Of a stretch of 64,000 nt of DNA, positions 36,363 to 45,633 are shown piece after piece; position 1 is the first letter of the stretch, and each line of letters begins with the position of its first letter. The translations under genes and the position numbers were made by a program. Under the pieces are notes generated by a model. It was not told the DNA's origin. It did not search any database and saw nothing but the letters and a program-made list of their open reading frames with translations. Source of the DNA: Billgrantia gudaonensis (GTDB taxonomy: Bacteria; Pseudomonadota; Gammaproteobacteria; Pseudomonadales; Halomonadaceae); the NCBI RefSeq assembly GCF_900100195.1, contig NZ_FNES01000001.1, forward strand, positions 383,144 through 447,143, read 5' to 3'.

Positions 36363-37202
36363 ATGCGATACATGTTGATGCGCAAGGCCGACGAGGCGAC
36401 CGAAGCCGGTGAGCTACCCAGCCAGGAAGTGCTCGAAGCCATGGCGGACTATAACCGCCGGCTGGACGAGGCCGGTCTGTTCGTTACCGGTGACGGCCTG
36501 CGACCGAGCCGCGAAGGCTGCCGGATCGAACGACGCAATGGCGAGCTGCTGGTCACCGACGGCCCCTTTGCCGAAACCAAGGAGCTGCTCGCCGGCTACA
36601 CCGTACTCGAGGCGGACTCGCTCGAGACCGCCATCGAGTGGGCCAGACAGTGGCCTCGCGAGGACGGCGACGTCACGCTGGAGCTGCGCCGCTACTTCAG
36701 CCTCGAGGATTTCGAACCGGGGCACGGTCTGGATAAGCATCTCGACCAGGCTCGTCTGCCCAGCGAGCTCAACGTGCACCTGTGCTTTCCCGGCAACTGC
36801 CGCGAGGCGATGGCCTTCTACGCCGAGGTCACCGGCGGTCGGCTGGAGGCGCTGGTCACTTACGGCGAGACCCCGGCCGCCCAGGACACACCTTCCGAGC
36901 TGCATGATCGCATCATCCACGCTTCGCTCAACGTGCGCGGCCGGCGGTTGATGGGCGCGGACATGGCCGGCGACTGCTACCAGGCGCCGCAGGGAGCCCA
37001 GGTGCACCTCGAATACGAGGCGCTCGAACAGGCCGAGGCGGTGTTCCAGCGGCTGGCCGAGGGCGGCCAGGTCACCATGCCCTTCGACGCCACCTTCTGG
37101 GCTCGGGGCTTCGGCATGGCCACCGACCGTTTCGGGGTGCACTGGATGATCGGCTGTCAGACCGGACGCTGTCCGATGAACGACGAGGAGAGCGAATCAT
37201 GA
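36363..37202 (+). CDS. Fusion of YCII (DGPF) domain and PhnB-like VOC domain
   Basis: A 279-residue protein. Residues 1-120 form a YCII domain with the motif LLVTDGPFAETKELLAGYTV. Residues about 133-275 form a glyoxalase/VOC domain of the PhnB type (LNVHLCFPGNCREAMAFYAE, FWARGFGMATDRFGVHWMI). Both halves are commonly encoded as separate genes beside ECF42 sigma factors, and here they are joined. It overlaps the next YCII gene by ATGA. No enzyme activity can be assigned. Confidence 0.88.
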   Translation: MRYMLMRKADEATEAGELPSQEVLEAMADYNRRLDEAGLFVTGDGLRPSREGCRIERRNGELLVTDGPFAETKELLAGYTVLEADSLETAIEWARQWPREDGDVTLELRRYFSLEDFEPGHGLDKHLDQARLPSELNVHLCFPGNCREAMAFYAEVTGGRLEALVTYGETPAAQDTPSELHDRIIHASLNVRGRRLMGADMAGDCYQAPQGAQVHLEYEALEQAEAVFQRLAEGGQVTMPFDATFWARGFGMATDRFGVHWMIGCQTGRCPMNDEESES

Positions 37203-37573
37203 AATACGCCGCGTTGGTCTACTACCAGGAGCGCCTCATCGAGGCCATGAGCGAACAGGAGTGGCGCGACCTCAACCAGGAGTGCCTGGCCGGGGTAGAG
37301 CGCCTGACCGACCAGGGGCACTTTCTCGCCGGCCAGGCCCTGCAGCCGGTGGAGAGTGCCGCCAGCGTGCGCCTTCGCGATGGCGAGGTGCTGATCTCCG
37401 ACGGTCCCTTCGCCGAAACCAAGGAACAGCTCGCCGGCTTCTACCTCCTGGAGGCCCGCGACCTGAACGAAGCCGTGCAGCTGGCCAGCCGCATTCCTCC
37501 CGCCCGCTTCGGCACCACCGAGGTGCGTCCGGTACGGGAACTACCCCCACGCGATACGGGAGCAGAGTCATGA
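37199..37573 (+). CDS. YCII family (DGPF) protein
   Basis: A 124-residue single-domain protein with the motif EVLISDGPFAETKEQLAGFY that names the DGPF group. It is paralogous to the N-terminal half of the preceding protein. ATGA overlaps join it to both neighbours, so the sigma factor, fusion, YCII and DUF1428 genes likely form one unit. Its molecular role is unknown; such proteins are targets of ECF42 sigma factors. Confidence 0.9.
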   Translation: MKYAALVYYQERLIEAMSEQEWRDLNQECLAGVERLTDQGHFLAGQALQPVESAASVRLRDGEVLISDGPFAETKEQLAGFYLLEARDLNEAVQLASRIPPARFGTTEVRPVRELPPRDTGAES

Positions 37574-37923
37574 CTTACGTCGATGGATTCGTCGCGGCGG
37601 TGCCTACCGCCAACCGAGAGCAGTACATCAAGCACGCCAGCGATGCCGCGGCGGTCTTCAAGGAGCACGGTGCCCTGCAGATGGTGGAATGCTGGGGTGA
37701 CGACGTGCCGGACGGCAAGGTCACCTCGTTTCCCATGGCGGTGAAATGCCAGCCGGACGAGACGGTGATCTTTTCCTGGATCACCTGGCCTTCGCGGGAT
37801 GTGCGCGATCGAGGCATGGCCAAGGTCATGGAAGACCCGCGCCTGCAGCCCGATGCCAACCCCATGCCCTTCGACGGCAAGCGGCTGATCTATGGCGGCT
37901 TCGAGGTCGTCGTGGACGAATGA
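37570..37923 (+). CDS. DUF1428 family protein (YbaA-like)
   Basis: A 117-residue protein that starts with MTYVDGFVAAVPTANREQYI and includes GALQMVECWGDDVPDGKVTS and FSWITWPSRDVRDRGMAKVM. This is the DUF1428 family, represented by E. coli YbaA, with a dimeric alpha-beta barrel fold and no proven activity. It overlaps the YCII gene by ATGA and closes the sigma-factor gene group. Confidence 0.9.
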   Translation: MTYVDGFVAAVPTANREQYIKHASDAAAVFKEHGALQMVECWGDDVPDGKVTSFPMAVKCQPDETVIFSWITWPSRDVRDRGMAKVMEDPRLQPDANPMPFDGKRLIYGGFEVVVDE

Positions 37924-38026
37924 CTCCGGGTTCTGCCGATGCCGGACGGAGGTATGCTGCCATGCCGAGGGTCACCCCTTGCCTTTGCTTCGACGGACAG
38001 GCCAGGTAGAAGTCCAGGAGACTGTC

Positions 38027-38503
38027 ATGGCTGCTCGGGATGCCTTTCGTCTGCATCGCCTTACCGCGCAGGACGTGCCGATGATGCACGCGCTGCTGAC
38101 CACCTTCGGCGAAGCCTTCGACGAGGCGGAGACGTACGGCAGCGCTCGTCCTGACGATGCCTATCTGCGCCGGCTGCTAGGCAGCGATACGTTCATCGCG
38201 CTGGCCGCCCTAAGCGGGAATGACGTGGTAGGGGGCTTGACCGCTTATGAGCTGATCAAGTTCGAGCAGGCACGCAGCGAGCTCTATATCTACGATCTGG
38301 CGGTGGCCGAGGCCCATCGCCGCCAGGGCATAGCCACCGGTTTGATCCAGAAAATCCGGCAAATCGCCTTCGAGCGCGGCGCCTACGTGGTCTTCGTGCA
38401 GGCGGACAGGGGCGACGCTGCGGCCATCGCTCTCTACTCGAAACTGGGTGGTCCGTGCGAAGACGTGCTGCATTTCGACATTCCGGTCACCCATGAGCGG
38501 TGA
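38027..38503 (+). CDS. AAC(3)-I family aminoglycoside acetyltransferase-like protein
   Basis: A 158-residue GNAT protein. Stretches TFIALAALSGNDVVGGLTAY, KFEQARSELYIYDLAVAEAH, RRQGIATGLIQKIR and GAYVVFVQADRGDAAAIALY closely follow AAC(3)-Ia, including the acetyl-CoA loop (RRQGIA) and a C-terminal DVLHFDI. Enzymes of this type acetylate the 3-amino group of gentamicin-like drugs. The base composition matches the surrounding chromosome and no mobile element is adjacent, so it appears to be a resident gene. The ATG at 38027 follows AGGAG by eight bases. Resistance in this host is not shown. Confidence 0.87.
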   Translation: MAARDAFRLHRLTAQDVPMMHALLTTFGEAFDEAETYGSARPDDAYLRRLLGSDTFIALAALSGNDVVGGLTAYELIKFEQARSELYIYDLAVAEAHRRQGIATGLIQKIRQIAFERGAYVVFVQADRGDAAAIALYSKLGGPCEDVLHFDIPVTHER

Positions 38504-38629
38504 CCGCGCAAGGGCGATGAGCCGTTCGGTATCGAGCTAGCCCTGCGCATGCGTTCGAGTATCGACGCATGAAGGGCTCTCAGGCAACGCATGGCTCACC
38601 GGTCGAGGCGGGGGCCCTGCGAGTACGCT

Positions 38630-39544
38630 TCAGACCCAGCGCGGATCGGCGGTGAAGGCTACCGTGAACCAGCGTCGTTCCGGCGGCGGTGTCAGGCCGG
38701 ATGCGATCTGCTCGCGGATCTCGTCCATCACCGCGACTCCTTCGCCGACGGCGAACTCGGGCGTGGTGACGATGTGGATCTCGATGAAGTGGCCGCGCCC
38801 GGTCTTGGCCACGTGACTGGTGTATTCGAGCAGCCCGTCGCGCGTCATCACCGGCGCCATGGCAGCGTGCACCTCGCTGTCCAGTTCGCCGGGAGCGATG
38901 AGGAACACCTCGCGCAGGGCTCGGCGCACGATGCCGATGGGCACCGGCATGAAACACAAGGTGAGAACCGCCAGCAGCAGTGAATCGACGTAGCGGGTGA
39001 AATGTGCCCAGCGCGTGGTTTCCAGTATCAGGGCAATGGCGAAGGCCACTAACAGCGCCGAAGTGATCAGTGCCGCCATCAGCCAGCTTTGGGCGTCGAT
39101 GCGCAGGAATTCCGAATCGACGCGGCGATTGATGCGTTTTTCGTAGGCATGCATGGCAAAGCAGACCAGAGCGACCACCGCGGCGTAGACGATGGCCAGA
39201 CCGAAGGTCAGCTCGCGGCCACCTTCCAGCAACCCCAGCACGGCGTTGAGGAAGGCATAGAAGCACAGCAGCAGCAGAATGCTGCCGTTGAGTGCAGCCA
39301 CCATGGGTTCCAGGTGCCAATAGCCGTGCTGAAAGCGCTCGCTAACCTCACGTTCCGCCAGGCGTGCCACCAGCAGCGCCAGACCCGACATGGCGGCATC
39401 GATGGTCGAGAATACCCCGTCGAAGAGAATCGATTGCGATCCGGCGAGCAACCCCAGCGTTACCCCCAATGCCGAGACCGCGAGGGTCGCGACGATGGAA
39501 ATCTTGAGAGTGCGCTGTTCGAGTGACGCGAGCATGGAGGCCAT
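38630..39544 (-). CDS. Cation diffusion facilitator family transporter
   Basis: A 304-residue protein with five or six hydrophobic helices and a soluble C-terminal domain. LFDGVFSTIDAAMSGLALLV and ERFQHGYWHLEPMVAALNG correspond to the metal-site region of CDF exporters, and the C-terminal part (FIEIHIVTTPEF) is the expected ferredoxin-like domain. The usual HxxxD pair of helix 5 is not evident (RIDAQSWLMAALITSALL), so this resembles the divergent COG3965 branch and metal transport is uncertain. An alternative ATG lies at 39535. Confidence 0.78.
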   Translation of the reverse strand: MASMLASLEQRTLKISIVATLAVSALGVTLGLLAGSQSILFDGVFSTIDAAMSGLALLVARLAEREVSERFQHGYWHLEPMVAALNGSILLLLCFYAFLNAVLGLLEGGRELTFGLAIVYAAVVALVCFAMHAYEKRINRRVDSEFLRIDAQSWLMAALITSALLVAFAIALILETTRWAHFTRYVDSLLLAVLTLCFMPVPIGIVRRALREVFLIAPGELDSEVHAAMAPVMTRDGLLEYTSHVAKTGRGHFIEIHIVTTPEFAVGEGVAVMDEIREQIASGLTPPPERRWFTVAFTADPRWV

Positions 39545-39748
39545 CCGCCGATTGACAGCTTCTCATCCTAGCCAAGTGCGGGCCCGGGGAGAACTGAACG
39601 TTCCGACGTCGCTGGGCATGCAGCCGTTGGATCACGGTCGGGTGTTAGCCAAACGTCGTAGATCGACGCCATCCCCTCAATCTTTTGTCGTATCTGCCGA
39701 TACTCATTAGACCGCTAAGAGTGAAGACAGACGAGCCACGGGGGAACG

Positions 39749-41455
39749 ATGAAGCATTTATCCATCAAATGGAGCTTGACGGCAGCGCTGGCAGTATTGG
39801 TGCTGATGATCGGGCTGATCAGCGGGTTGAGCTTTTATTCGAGCAGCACTAGCCAACGTGCGCTTCATGAACTCGAGAAAACCAACATTCAGCTGGCCAA
39901 CCGGGCGAACCGGGCTCAGGTGAACGTGCTGCGTGCTCAGACCCACCTGGACCGTTATGCCAGCCTGAGCACCCAGGGCAATTCCGAAAAGGGGCGCGAG
40001 AACCAGGAACTGGCCAAGGAAGCGCTGGCTTCGGCGCGCGAGCGACTGGCTGCCTTCCGTGACGTGTCGGTCGCCCCGGACGACCCGCGTGCACCCTATG
40101 TGGCGGCGATCGACGAAGCGTTCGATGCCTACGTGAACGAAGGGCTCGAACCGCTGATCGACGAGACCCCTTTTCGCATCACGCGCAGCCAGGAAGAGCT
40201 GGCCGAGCTGGGCGTCGCGCTCGACAAGGCCATGCGCGAGTTCATCGACGATTCCGAGCGGCACGGCGGGGCCATCATCGACGAGGCCGCTGGCGTGAGC
40301 CGGGTCATCGGCATCATCGGTGTCAGCCTGTTGGTGGTGGCCGTACTGGCATTCCTGGCGATCCGCTATGCCATGATGCGCGTGGTGGTGACACCGCTGC
40401 GACGAGCCGTCGAGCATTTCGAGCGCATCGCCGATGGCGACCTCACCGAGCGGGTCGAGGATCGCGGGCGCAACGAGATCGGCCAGCTCTATCGAGGCCT
40501 GGCGAATATGCAGGACAAGCTCAAGGGGCTGGTGGTGTCGTTGCGTAGCAGCAGCGACAACGTCTTCATCGGTGCCGGGGAGATCGCTTCGGGCAGCCAG
40601 GATCTCTCCTCGCGGACCGAGCAGCAGGCCTCGGCGCTGCAGCAGACGGCATCCAGCATGGAAGAGATGGCCAGTACCGTGCGTACCAACAGCGAAACGG
40701 CCCAGGAAGCGGACAAGCTGGCCACGTCGGCGTCGCAGACCGCCGAAGCCGGCGGTCAGGAAGTCGAGCGTACGGTGCAGGTGATGCGCGAGATCGCCGC
40801 AAGCGCCAATCGCGTCAACGAGATCATCGGCGTGATCGACTCCATCGCCTTCCAGACCAACATCCTGGCGCTCAATGCCTCGGTGGAGGCGGCTCGCGCC
40901 GGCGAGCACGGTCGCGGTTTCGCCGTGGTGGCCGAAGAAGTGCGCAAGCTGGCCAGCCGCAGTGCGGAATCCGCCAAGGAGATCCGCGGCCTGATCGAAG
41001 CGACCACTTCGCAGGTGACCAGCGGCGCCGAGCAGGCCGAGCGCAGCGGTACCACCATCGGCGAGACGGTCGAATCGATCCGTCAGGTCACTGCCCTGAT
41101 GAGCGAGATTTCGACCGCCACGCGGGAGCAGAACGGCGGTATCGAGCAGATCAACAGCGCGCTCACCGAAATGGACTCGGTCACGCAGCAGAACGCGTCA
41201 CTGGTTCAGCAGACCAGCGCCGCCGCCGCCTCGCTGGAAGAGCAGGCCAAGCACCTGGCCGGCTTGATCGCCACCTTCCGCATCGACGACCGGGAAGCAT
41301 CCGCGGCGCAGCCGGCAGCCCGGCTGACGCATCGGACCAGCGACTCGTCGTCACGCCAGGATGACCACGCACCGGCTAGCCGCGAAGTCGACCCCAAACC
41401 TCAGCCGCGCCACAAGAAGCCCGCGGAGGACGTCGAGGAGTGGACCGAGTTCTGA
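39749..41455 (+). CDS. Methyl-accepting chemotaxis protein
   Basis: A 568-residue receptor. A first membrane helix ([20 protein letters not shown]) is followed by a helical periplasmic domain (about 32-190) and a second helix ([20 protein letters not shown]). Then come a HAMP domain (about 213-265) and the signalling domain, whose hairpin tip is [20 protein letters not shown]. The C-terminus ends in a flexible proline-rich linker and the pentapeptide EWTEF, of the xWxxF type that tethers CheR/CheB. The periplasmic part looks like a four-helix bundle; the ligand is unknown. Confidence 0.94.
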   Translation: MKHLSIKWSLTAALAVLVLMIGLISGLSFYSSSTSQRALHELEKTNIQLANRANRAQVNVLRAQTHLDRYASLSTQGNSEKGRENQELAKEALASARERLAAFRDVSVAPDDPRAPYVAAIDEAFDAYVNEGLEPLIDETPFRITRSQEELAELGVALDKAMREFIDDSERHGGAIIDEAAGVSRVIGIIGVSLLVVAVLAFLAIRYAMMRVVVTPLRRAVEHFERIADGDLTERVEDRGRNEIGQLYRGLANMQDKLKGLVVSLRSSSDNVFIGAGEIASGSQDLSSRTEQQASALQQTASSMEEMASTVRTNSETAQEADKLATSASQTAEAGGQEVERTVQVMREIAASANRVNEIIGVIDSIAFQTNILALNASVEAARAGEHGRGFAVVAEEVRKLASRSAESAKEIRGLIEATTSQVTSGAEQAERSGTTIGETVESIRQVTALMSEISTATREQNGGIEQINSALTEMDSVTQQNASLVQQTSAAAASLEEQAKHLAGLIATFRIDDREASAAQPAARLTHRTSDSSSRQDDHAPASREVDPKPQPRHKKPAEDVEEWTEF

Positions 41456-41478
41456 TCGGCGAGGCGTTCAGTCGCCGG

Positions 41479-41507
41479 ACCGGCAGTGCCACATCGGTGT
41501 TGCCGGT
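41479..41507 (+). terminator. Hairpin after the chemoreceptor gene
   Basis: A 12-base-pair stem, including three wobble pairs, around a five-base loop lies 23 bases after the chemoreceptor stop and between two convergent genes. There is no strong T-run, so its efficiency is uncertain. Confidence 0.4.
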
Positions 41508-41586
41508 ACGGGACGATTTGAACTCGGTGGGGGTAGTGTTTTCACGCCTCGCTACCGATTCATCGAAACCGAGCTCCGAGAGGTAT

Positions 41587-42234
41587 TCAATCCCGGGGAA
41601 AGCGAGCCTCGAGCTCGGCGACCTGCTCGGGGGTCAACGTGCGCGGGTTCTTGCCTTGCAGCAGCAAGAACAGCTTGGCAGTCTCCTCCAATTCCTCGGT
41701 GGCGTAGACTGCGGCCTCGAGGCTCTTACCGGCCACCACCGGGCCATGGTTGGCCAGTAGCACGGCGCTGTGGCGGCCGGCCAGGCCGCGTACGGCATCG
41801 CCCAAGGTGGTATCGCCGGGCACGTGATAGGGCACCAACGGCAGCCGGCCCACGCGCATCACGTAGTAAGCGGTGAGCGGCGGGATGCAGTCGCAGGGAT
41901 CGATGCCTGGCAGGCAGGAAACCGCCACCGAGTGGGTGGAGTGCAGGTGCACGATGGCGCCGGACTGGGGGCGCTCCTGGTACATCGCCGTATGCAGGAA
42001 GTGTTCCTTGGTGGGCTTGTCTCCGTCGATGAGTTGGCCGTACTCATCCAGACGCGAGATGCGCGCTGGGTCGAGGCGTCCCAGGCAGGCATTGGTGGGC
42101 GTCATCAGCCAGCCGCCGTCATCGAGTCGCACGCTGATGTTGCCGCTGGAGCCCATGGTCAGGCCACGATCGAACAGCGACTGGCCCAAGGTGGCGATCT
42201 GTTCGCGCAGTGCATTGACGGCTTGATCGCTCAT
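41587..42234 (-). CDS. otnC: Class II aldolase family, 3-oxo-tetronate 4-phosphate decarboxylase-like
   Basis: A 215-residue zinc enzyme. The metal-binding histidines are in GAIVHLHSTHSVAVSCLPG and VLLANHGPVVAGKSLEAAVY, and the N-terminal phosphate loop is MGSSGNISVRLDDGGW. Together with the adjacent DUF1537 kinase it fits OtnC, which decarboxylates the phosphorylated 3-oxo acid to dihydroxyacetone phosphate. The start overlaps the kinase stop (ATGA). It is the last gene of the acid-sugar operon. OiaC-like or ribulose-phosphate-type alternatives cannot be excluded. Confidence 0.85.
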   Translation of the reverse strand: MSDQAVNALREQIATLGQSLFDRGLTMGSSGNISVRLDDGGWLMTPTNACLGRLDPARISRLDEYGQLIDGDKPTKEHFLHTAMYQERPQSGAIVHLHSTHSVAVSCLPGIDPCDCIPPLTAYYVMRVGRLPLVPYHVPGDTTLGDAVRGLAGRHSAVLLANHGPVVAGKSLEAAVYATEELEETAKLFLLLQGKNPRTLTPEQVAELEARFPRD

Positions 42235-43511
42235 GGCAGAACCTCGAAGGCTCGGGTGAAGAAGTCCGGGCCACCGAAGTTGCCCGACTTGAGGGCCAGG
42301 GACAGCGGTGCCCCCCGGCTTTGCAGCGGCGCTTGGGTCCAGGGCACACCAGGGTCGATCTGGTCGCCAATGCGCAGTTGGCGGATGCCCAGCGCCGAGA
42401 CCACAGCCCCAGAGGTTTCCCCCCCGGCGACCAGCAGGCGACCCACTCCCTCGTCAACGAGAGTTCGTGCCAGTTCTCCCAAGGCATGCTCCACCAACTC
42501 GCCAGCGCGTTCGACTCCCAAGGCCGTCTGGGCGATTTGGACTCGCTCGGGATCGGCGGAGGCGTAGATCAGCACCGGGCTTTCGTCGGCGAGTGCCTCG
42601 CGGGCGAAGGCCAGGGCCTGGGTCAGGTGTCTCTCATCTTCGGCCAGTTTCAGTGGATCCAGGGCGAAGCCGGGATGCAGCTCAAGGAAGTGGGCGACCT
42701 GGCCTAGAGTGGCCCGTGAGCAGCTCCCCGAGAGTACGAGGGCGCTGCCGGTGGCTGGGGAGAGTCGCCCCGGTTCTGCCACTTCGGCCAGCCAGCCACG
42801 GTGGCGGTACTGCGCGGGTAGTGCCTGCCCGAGCCCTGATCCCCCGGTAACCAGCGAGTGGTCCACCACGGCTTCTGCCAGCACCTCGAGGTCATCTTCG
42901 TCCAGAGTGTCGCAGATCACGTGGCGCACCCCTTGGCCGGCTAGAGCCTCCAGGTGTGAGCGGGTCGCCGCGGCCCCCTGGGCCAGCATCGGTCGGGCGG
43001 CCAGTCCCACTGCATGCGGGGTCTGGCGGCCCAGCACTCGCACCAGGTCGGCATCCGTCATGGGTGTGAGCGGATGGTGTTGCATGCCGCTGTCATTGAG
43101 CAGTCGGTCGCCGACGAAGAGGTGGCCTTGGTAGACGGTGCGCCCGTTGAGTGGAAAGGCCGGCACCATCACCGTTTGCTTCGCTTCCAGCCGTTCCAGC
43201 AGGGCATCGGCCACAGGCCCGATGTTGCCGGCCTCGGTGGAGTCGAAGGTGGAGCAGTACTTGAAGAAGACCTGCCGTGCGTCCTGGGTCCGCAGCCAGT
43301 CGAGCGCTGCCAGGGCATCGGCTACCGCGTGCTCCGCCGGAACGGAGCGAGACTTCAGGGCCACGATCACTGCATCGACCTCATCGAGGGGCAGGTCGGC
43401 CTGCGGTACGCCGATGACCTGCACGCAGCGCATGCCAGCACGCACCAGATTGTTGGCGAGATCCGTGGCGCCGGTGAAGTCGTCGGCAATGGCACCCAGC
43501 ACTAATGTCAT
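42231..43511 (-). CDS. otnK: DUF1537 four-carbon acid sugar kinase, 3-oxo-tetronate kinase-like
   Basis: A 426-residue kinase with the N-terminal sugar-binding motif LGAIADDFTGATDLANNLVR and the C-terminal nucleotide-binding region (LLVAGGETSGAVVSALGIRQ, LALKSGNFGGPDFFTRAFE). Family members phosphorylate 3-oxo-tetronate, threonate, erythronate or 3-oxo-isoapionate. The presence of an OtnC-like partner favours the 3-oxo acid route. It lies between the transporter and aldolase genes in one operon. Confidence 0.88.
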   Translation of the reverse strand: MTLVLGAIADDFTGATDLANNLVRAGMRCVQVIGVPQADLPLDEVDAVIVALKSRSVPAEHAVADALAALDWLRTQDARQVFFKYCSTFDSTEAGNIGPVADALLERLEAKQTVMVPAFPLNGRTVYQGHLFVGDRLLNDSGMQHHPLTPMTDADLVRVLGRQTPHAVGLAARPMLAQGAAATRSHLEALAGQGVRHVICDTLDEDDLEVLAEAVVDHSLVTGGSGLGQALPAQYRHRGWLAEVAEPGRLSPATGSALVLSGSCSRATLGQVAHFLELHPGFALDPLKLAEDERHLTQALAFAREALADESPVLIYASADPERVQIAQTALGVERAGELVEHALGELARTLVDEGVGRLLVAGGETSGAVVSALGIRQLRIGDQIDPGVPWTQAPLQSRGAPLSLALKSGNFGGPDFFTRAFEVLP

Positions 43512-43532
43512 GAATGTCTCCGCTAGTCAGTG

Positions 43533-45029
43533 TTAGGTCGTTGCCGCCTTGATGCGCCAGCGCTTGCGCAGGGGCACGATGATGGCTGCTATCAGCAGCA
43601 GGCATGAGATCGCAATCAGGGTGGCGCTGATGGGACGCGTGAAAAAGATGCTGAGGTCGCCCTGGGACATGGCCAGTGAACGCCGCAGTTCGCTCTCGGC
43701 GATGGGGCCGAGGACCAGCCCGAGAATGATCGACACCAGCGGGAACCGGATTTTTTCGAGCAGGAAGCCGAGCACGCCGAAGCCCAGCATCAACCAGACG
43801 TCGAACATCGAGTTGCGTACCGAGTAGGTACCCACGATGCAGCACATGACGATGATGGGACCCAGAGCCGAGTAGGGGATGTTGAGCAGTCGGGTGAACA
43901 GCGCGATGAAAGGCTTCGAGAAAAGCAGGATCATGAAGTTGACGATGAACAGGCCGGCGAACACCGCATAGATCAGGTCGCTGCTGGTCATCATGAACAT
44001 GGGGCCCGGTTGCAGGCCATGCATGATGAAGGCACCCAGAATGATGGCCGTGGTACCGCTGCCGGGAATGCCCAGGGCGAACAGCGGGACCAGTGCTCCC
44101 ATGGCAGCCGCGTTGTTGGCGGCTTCCGGGGCGGCGATGCCTTCCGGTGCCCCCTTGCCGAACTGCTCGGGATGCTTGGACCAGCGAACTGTCTCACTGT
44201 AACTGACCATGGCGGCGGTGCTGGCGCCGATGCCGGGCAAGATGCCGATGATGACCCCGAGCAGGGACGACCGGGAGAGCGTGATACCGATCCGTCGCAA
44301 GATGGGCATATCGAAGATCTTCACGCTGACCTTCTTGAGCGGTTGATGGGTCTCCTGGCCCAGGGTTCTCTTCATGACCTCGGAGACCGCGAACAACCCC
44401 ACGATGACCGGGATCAGGCCGACGCCTTCTGCCAGGTGCAGACTCCCGAAGGTGTAGCGGCTGGTGCCGGTGAGGGGGTCGATGCCGACGCTCGCGATCA
44501 GCAGGCCGAGAGTGGCGCCAATGAGGCCGAAGATCAGTCGACCACCTAGCGATGCCACCACGGTGAGCCCGAGGATTGCCAGGGCGAAGTACTCGGGCGA
44601 GGAGAACTTGAGGGCCACCGAGGCGAGCAGGGGGGTGAAGATGATCAGCGCAACGGTTCCCACCAAGCCGCCGATGGCCGAACTCAGTACGCCGATACCC
44701 AACGCTTTTCCGGCCTGCCCCTGTTGGGTCATCGGGTAGCCGTCGAAGGCGGTCATTACCGCTTCCGGCGTGCCAGGGGCGCGATAGAGGATGGCGGTGA
44801 TCAGGCCGGAAAAGACCGTCGAGCCGTAGATGGCAGTGAGCAGCATGAAAGCGGCGGTTGGGTCCATGCCATACGTGACCGGCAGCAGGATCACGACCAG
44901 GATGACACCACTGATGCCGGGCAGCGCGCCGCCGATGAAGCCGATGAAGACGGCCGACGTCAAAATCAACAGGTTCATGGGTTGGAGAACCACTGCCAAC
45001 CCGCTCAGGAAACTCTCGAACATCATCAA
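43533..45029 (-). CDS. tctA: Tripartite tricarboxylate transporter large permease (TctA)
   Basis: A 498-residue polytopic permease with GGALPGISGVILVVILLPVT near the N-terminus, the duplicated loop IIGILPGIGASTAAMVSYSE, GAPEGIAAPEAANNAAAMGA and PLFALGIPGSGTTAIILGAF. This is the conserved TctA pattern. It works with the small permease TctB and the binding protein TctC encoded next to it. The substrate is probably the acid sugar degraded by the OtnK/OtnC pair. Confidence 0.94.
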   Translation of the reverse strand: MMMFESFLSGLAVVLQPMNLLILTSAVFIGFIGGALPGISGVILVVILLPVTYGMDPTAAFMLLTAIYGSTVFSGLITAILYRAPGTPEAVMTAFDGYPMTQQGQAGKALGIGVLSSAIGGLVGTVALIIFTPLLASVALKFSSPEYFALAILGLTVVASLGGRLIFGLIGATLGLLIASVGIDPLTGTSRYTFGSLHLAEGVGLIPVIVGLFAVSEVMKRTLGQETHQPLKKVSVKIFDMPILRRIGITLSRSSLLGVIIGILPGIGASTAAMVSYSETVRWSKHPEQFGKGAPEGIAAPEAANNAAAMGALVPLFALGIPGSGTTAIILGAFIMHGLQPGPMFMMTSSDLIYAVFAGLFIVNFMILLFSKPFIALFTRLLNIPYSALGPIIVMCCIVGTYSVRNSMFDVWLMLGFGVLGFLLEKIRFPLVSIILGLVLGPIAESELRRSLAMSQGDLSIFFTRPISATLIAISCLLLIAAIIVPLRKRWRIKAATT

Positions 45030-45038
45030 TCCTTCAGG

Positions 45039-45509
45039 TCAAGGCAGCGGAATTCCCAGCAGGAATGCGAAGACGCCCTGAATGAGCACGACGGCAATGG
45101 CCACGGTGGCCAGGATGGCAACCCAGTGGCGCGCCCCCAACAGCCAGGTGCAGAGCACTGTGAAAACGACGGTAGCCGGGAGGAAGCCGATCCTCTGCAT
45201 CAGCAGTGTGTAGGCTAGTGTTGCGGCCATGATCCACCAGTGACGGGTCGCCGCGAGGGAGAAGCGGCGTTGTGCCGTGGGCTCGTCTTCTTCAGCTTCC
45301 TTGGTCCGGCTTCGGTGGGTATTGCGCCAAGTCGTCACAAGCAGGAAACCACCCAGCACAAGCAAGGTGACGAGCAGACTCAGCGGCCAGAGCCGTGGGC
45401 CGATGAATGTCGAAACCTCTTCGGCACTGGGAAGCTGCAGCGTGGGAACGAGTGCCACCAGCGCGAGCAGCAGGATGGCAAAGGCGAAAAGCGTTACCTT
45501 GGCTTGCAT
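45039..45509 (-). CDS. tctB: Tripartite tricarboxylate transporter small permease (TctB)
   Basis: A 156-residue protein with four hydrophobic segments (LFAFAILLLALVALVPTLQL, LWPLSLLVTLLVLGGFLLV, IMAATLAYTLLMQRIGFLPA, WVAILATVAIAVVLIQGVFA). The start ATG at 45509 was chosen because the hydrophobic helix begins there; the upstream frame looks non-coding. No clear ribosome binding site precedes it. It ends nine bases before tctA. Confidence 0.85.
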   Translation of the reverse strand: MQAKVTLFAFAILLLALVALVPTLQLPSAEEVSTFIGPRLWPLSLLVTLLVLGGFLLVTTWRNTHRSRTKEAEEDEPTAQRRFSLAATRHWWIMAATLAYTLLMQRIGFLPATVVFTVLCTWLLGARHWVAILATVAIAVVLIQGVFAFLLGIPLP

Positions 45510-45580
45510 GGTCGAGCCCGGTCGTGAGGTGTGCCATCCGCGGTAAGAGGGCGGCGGCACTAAGGGTGTCTGGTTGGGCC

Positions 45581-45605
45581 GTGGCTGGCCCGGCGGGCCA
45601 GCCAC
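45581..45605 (-). terminator. Intra-operon hairpin between tctC and tctB
   Basis: A perfect 11-base-pair GC-rich stem (45581-45591 with 45595-45605) and a three-base loop, without a T-run. It follows the binding-protein gene and precedes the membrane-subunit genes, the same layout as behind dctP in this window, and probably favours higher expression of tctC. Confidence 0.6.
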
Positions 45606-45633
45606 GATCCTCTCGCTCAGGAGGGGCTGGGCC

